A stretch of DNA of 14,501 nt, from the NCBI GenBank assembly GCA_029256465.1, contig JAQSXW010000004.1, positions 1-14,501 of the forward strand. The letters run 5' to 3'. Made by a program: the position numbers and the translations under genes. The notes under the pieces are model-generated. The model was not told the DNA's origin, ran no database searches, and worked only from the letters and a program-made list of their open reading frames with translations. Positions 13,407 through 14,501 of this stretch are shown here, in pieces (position 1 is the stretch's first letter; each line of letters begins with the position of its first letter). This stretch comes from Evtepia sp. (GTDB lineage Bacteria; Bacillota; Clostridia; Oscillospirales; Oscillospiraceae).

Positions 13407-14063
13407 TCAAAGACCCAAAGAAGAACGAAGAGCGGTGAGATCCTCCACAAGGGGAGGCGGCATCACACGATCACAGCCCAAGGTTTTGAGGTGTAAGAGA
13501 ATGGTGGCATACTGCTCCAGAGATTCCATACGACTCATGGCCTCCTCCATGCTCTTTCCCCAGGTAACTGCGCCATGAAACTCCAAGAGGAGTGCGCGTG
13601 CGTTTTGACAGAAGGGTGCTACGCTGTCTGCCAAAGCATCGGAGCCAGGAAGAGCGTAGGGGGCAAGGGGAACATGGCCGAGTTGAACCACCGCTTCCTG
13701 AAGGACAGGTCGATCCAGAGGCATTCCGGCAGCGGCAAACGCGGTGGAGACGGGAGGATGGGCGTGAACCACGGCTAGGACTTCTGGTGCTTCCTGATAA
13801 ATCCGCAGGTGCATTTTGAGTTCAGAAGATGGTTTGCACAAACCTTCCAGAACAGCTCCCTTGGTATCCACTTTCACAAGCATATCTTCAGTCATAAATC
13901 CCTTGGAAACGCCAGTTGGAGTGGTCCAAATTTCATTCGGGGATACTTTTATGCTGAGGTTGCCATCGTTGGCTGCGACAAAGCCCCGGGTATACAATCG
14001 AGCACCACAGGACAGGATGGCAACTTTCGCTTCTTGGTCACTCCAGTATCGAGGCGTTTTCAT
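13407..14063 (-). CDS. Class II aldolase (L-fuculose-phosphate aldolase-like; probable DHAP-shunt aldolase)
   Basis: This 218-residue protein has the length and zinc site of class II sugar-phosphate aldolases. NDGNLS (32-37) binds the phosphate side, Glu81 in SSELKMH is the expected catalytic acid, and His100, His102 (VVHAHPP) and His163 ([10 protein letters not shown]) hold the zinc. Such enzymes split a ketose-1-phosphate into dihydroxyacetone phosphate and an aldehyde. Its start overlaps the mtnA stop codon as ATGA, so the substrate is probably the MtnA product: 5-methylthioribulose-1-phosphate and/or 5-deoxyribulose-1-phosphate, as in the DHAP shunt (Ald2). The main alternative is methylthioribulose-1-phosphate dehydratase MtnB, which has the same fold; the HAHP and Glu81 pattern favours an aldolase but cannot settle it. 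The ribosome binding site is weak (AAGGAGA lies 8 nt before the ATG, inside the end of mtnA). Confidence 0.8.
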   Translation of the reverse strand: MKTPRYWSDQEAKVAILSCGARLYTRGFVAANDGNLSIKVSPNEIWTTPTGVSKGFMTEDMLVKVDTKGAVLEGLCKPSSELKMHLRIYQEAPEVLAVVHAHPPVSTAFAAAGMPLDRPVLQEAVVQLGHVPLAPYALPGSDALADSVAPFCQNARALLLEFHGAVTWGKSMEEAMSRMESLEQYATILLHLKTLGCDRVMPPPLVEDLTALRSSLGL

Positions 14064-14501
14064 AACGTATTCTCCTTATATTCTTTAGGGAAAAGATGCG
14101 AAATAGTCTCATCGAACGGAGGATAACAAATACCCCGTTCCGTTACAATGCCGGAAATCAGTGTGTGAGCAGTCACATCAAAGGCGGGATTAAAGCAGTG
14201 CACAGAGGATAGTGCAGAGGGCTTTGCAAAGAAAGCCTCTTTGATTTCTGATTCTGACCTTAGTTCAATGGGAATCTGTTTCCCGGTGGGGCAGGCGAAG
14301 TCAATGGTCGAAGAGGGACCCAAAACATAGAAGGGGATGGAGTAATAGTTTGCCAGGATGGCAAGTCCCGAGGTGCCGATCTTGTTGGCGGTGTCACCAT
14401 TTCGAGCAATCCGATCGCAGCCGACAAAGCAGGCATTTACTTTTCCCTGCTGCATCACAAGGCTCGCCATGTTATCACAGATCAGCGTACATGGAATATC
14501 T
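14060..14501 (-). CDS. mtnA: 5-Methylthioribose-1-phosphate isomerase, C-terminal part (cut by window edge)
   Basis: About 146 C-terminal codons are in the window; the frame is open to position 14501 and the gene continues beyond it. MtnA converts the aldose 5-methylthioribose-1-phosphate to the ketose 5-methylthioribulose-1-phosphate in methionine salvage, and can act on 5-deoxyribose-1-phosphate. Visible signatures are [11 protein letters not shown] at the edge, [18 protein letters not shown] with the catalytic Asp of the GxDRIA motif, [24 protein letters not shown], and the C-terminal [21 protein letters not shown]. The related translation factor eIF2B shares the fold, but these motifs are those of MtnA. 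Its TGA overlaps the ATG of the aldolase gene, so both are translated from one message. Start and promoter lie outside the window. Confidence 0.93.
   Translation of the reverse strand, partial: DIPCTLICDNMASLVMQQGKVNACFVGCDRIARNGDTANKIGTSGLAILANYYSIPFYVLGPSSTIDFACPTGKQIPIELRSESEIKEAFFAKPSALSSVHCFNPAFDVTAHTLISGIVTERGICYPPFDETISHLFPKEYKENTL

Noticed and set aside
1..14501. Search for tRNA, rRNA, CRISPR array, insertion sequence or integration site
   Set aside because: No cloverleaf, no spaced direct repeats, no transposase or integrase motif and no flanking terminal repeats were seen by eye on either strand.

Overview
The window looks like a stretch of a Clostridia (Firmicutes) chromosome, most like the Oscillospiraceae and relatives. 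The reasons are strong AGGAGG-type ribosome binding sites, consensus sigma-A promoters, a lipoprotein-type binding protein, and several genes common in gut Clostridia (a zinc-dependent phospholipase C-like protein, and a radical SAM/DUF4130 DNA-repair pair). The assignment is from gene content only; no rRNA or other marker is present. I see no tRNA, rRNA, insertion sequence, prophage or CRISPR array.

Left part (1-3163, all minus strand): phosphoglycerate kinase (pgk, cut by the window edge) preceded by the tRNA methyltransferase trmL with its own promoter. Upstream of these lie a family 2 glycosyltransferase and UDP-galactopyranose mutase (glf), 2 nt apart, probably a galactofuranose-glycan unit. 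glf has a structured leader of about 150 nt.

Middle (3421-10455, plus strand): the translation-associated ATPase ychF and a short-chain dehydrogenase (FabG fold, possibly the YmfI-type EF-P aminopentanone reductase) share a promoter. A full branched-chain amino acid ABC transporter operon, livK-livH-livM-livG-livF, follows. It has a perfect-consensus promoter framed by a 9-bp inverted repeat, two hairpins between the binding-protein gene and the permease genes, and a terminator after livF.

Right part: a zinc-dependent phospholipase C-like gene (plus strand) converges, with a 7-nt overlap, on a minus-strand two-gene unit. That unit encodes a radical SAM protein with a helix-hairpin-helix and a C-terminal sliding-clamp motif, and a DUF4130-type DNA-metabolism protein. 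It is preceded by a promoter and two LexA-box-like dyads, so it is a candidate DNA repair or modification system of unknown chemistry. Behind a strong terminator lie a class II aldolase and mtnA (cut by the right edge), overlapping by ATGA. This arrangement fits the DHAP shunt, which recycles methylthioadenosine and 5'-deoxyadenosine, the latter a by-product of radical SAM enzymes.

The novelty candidates are the radical SAM/DUF4130 pair with its clamp motif and possible SOS control, the glf leader with mutually exclusive stems, and the dyad around the liv promoter. The remaining genes belong to well-known families.
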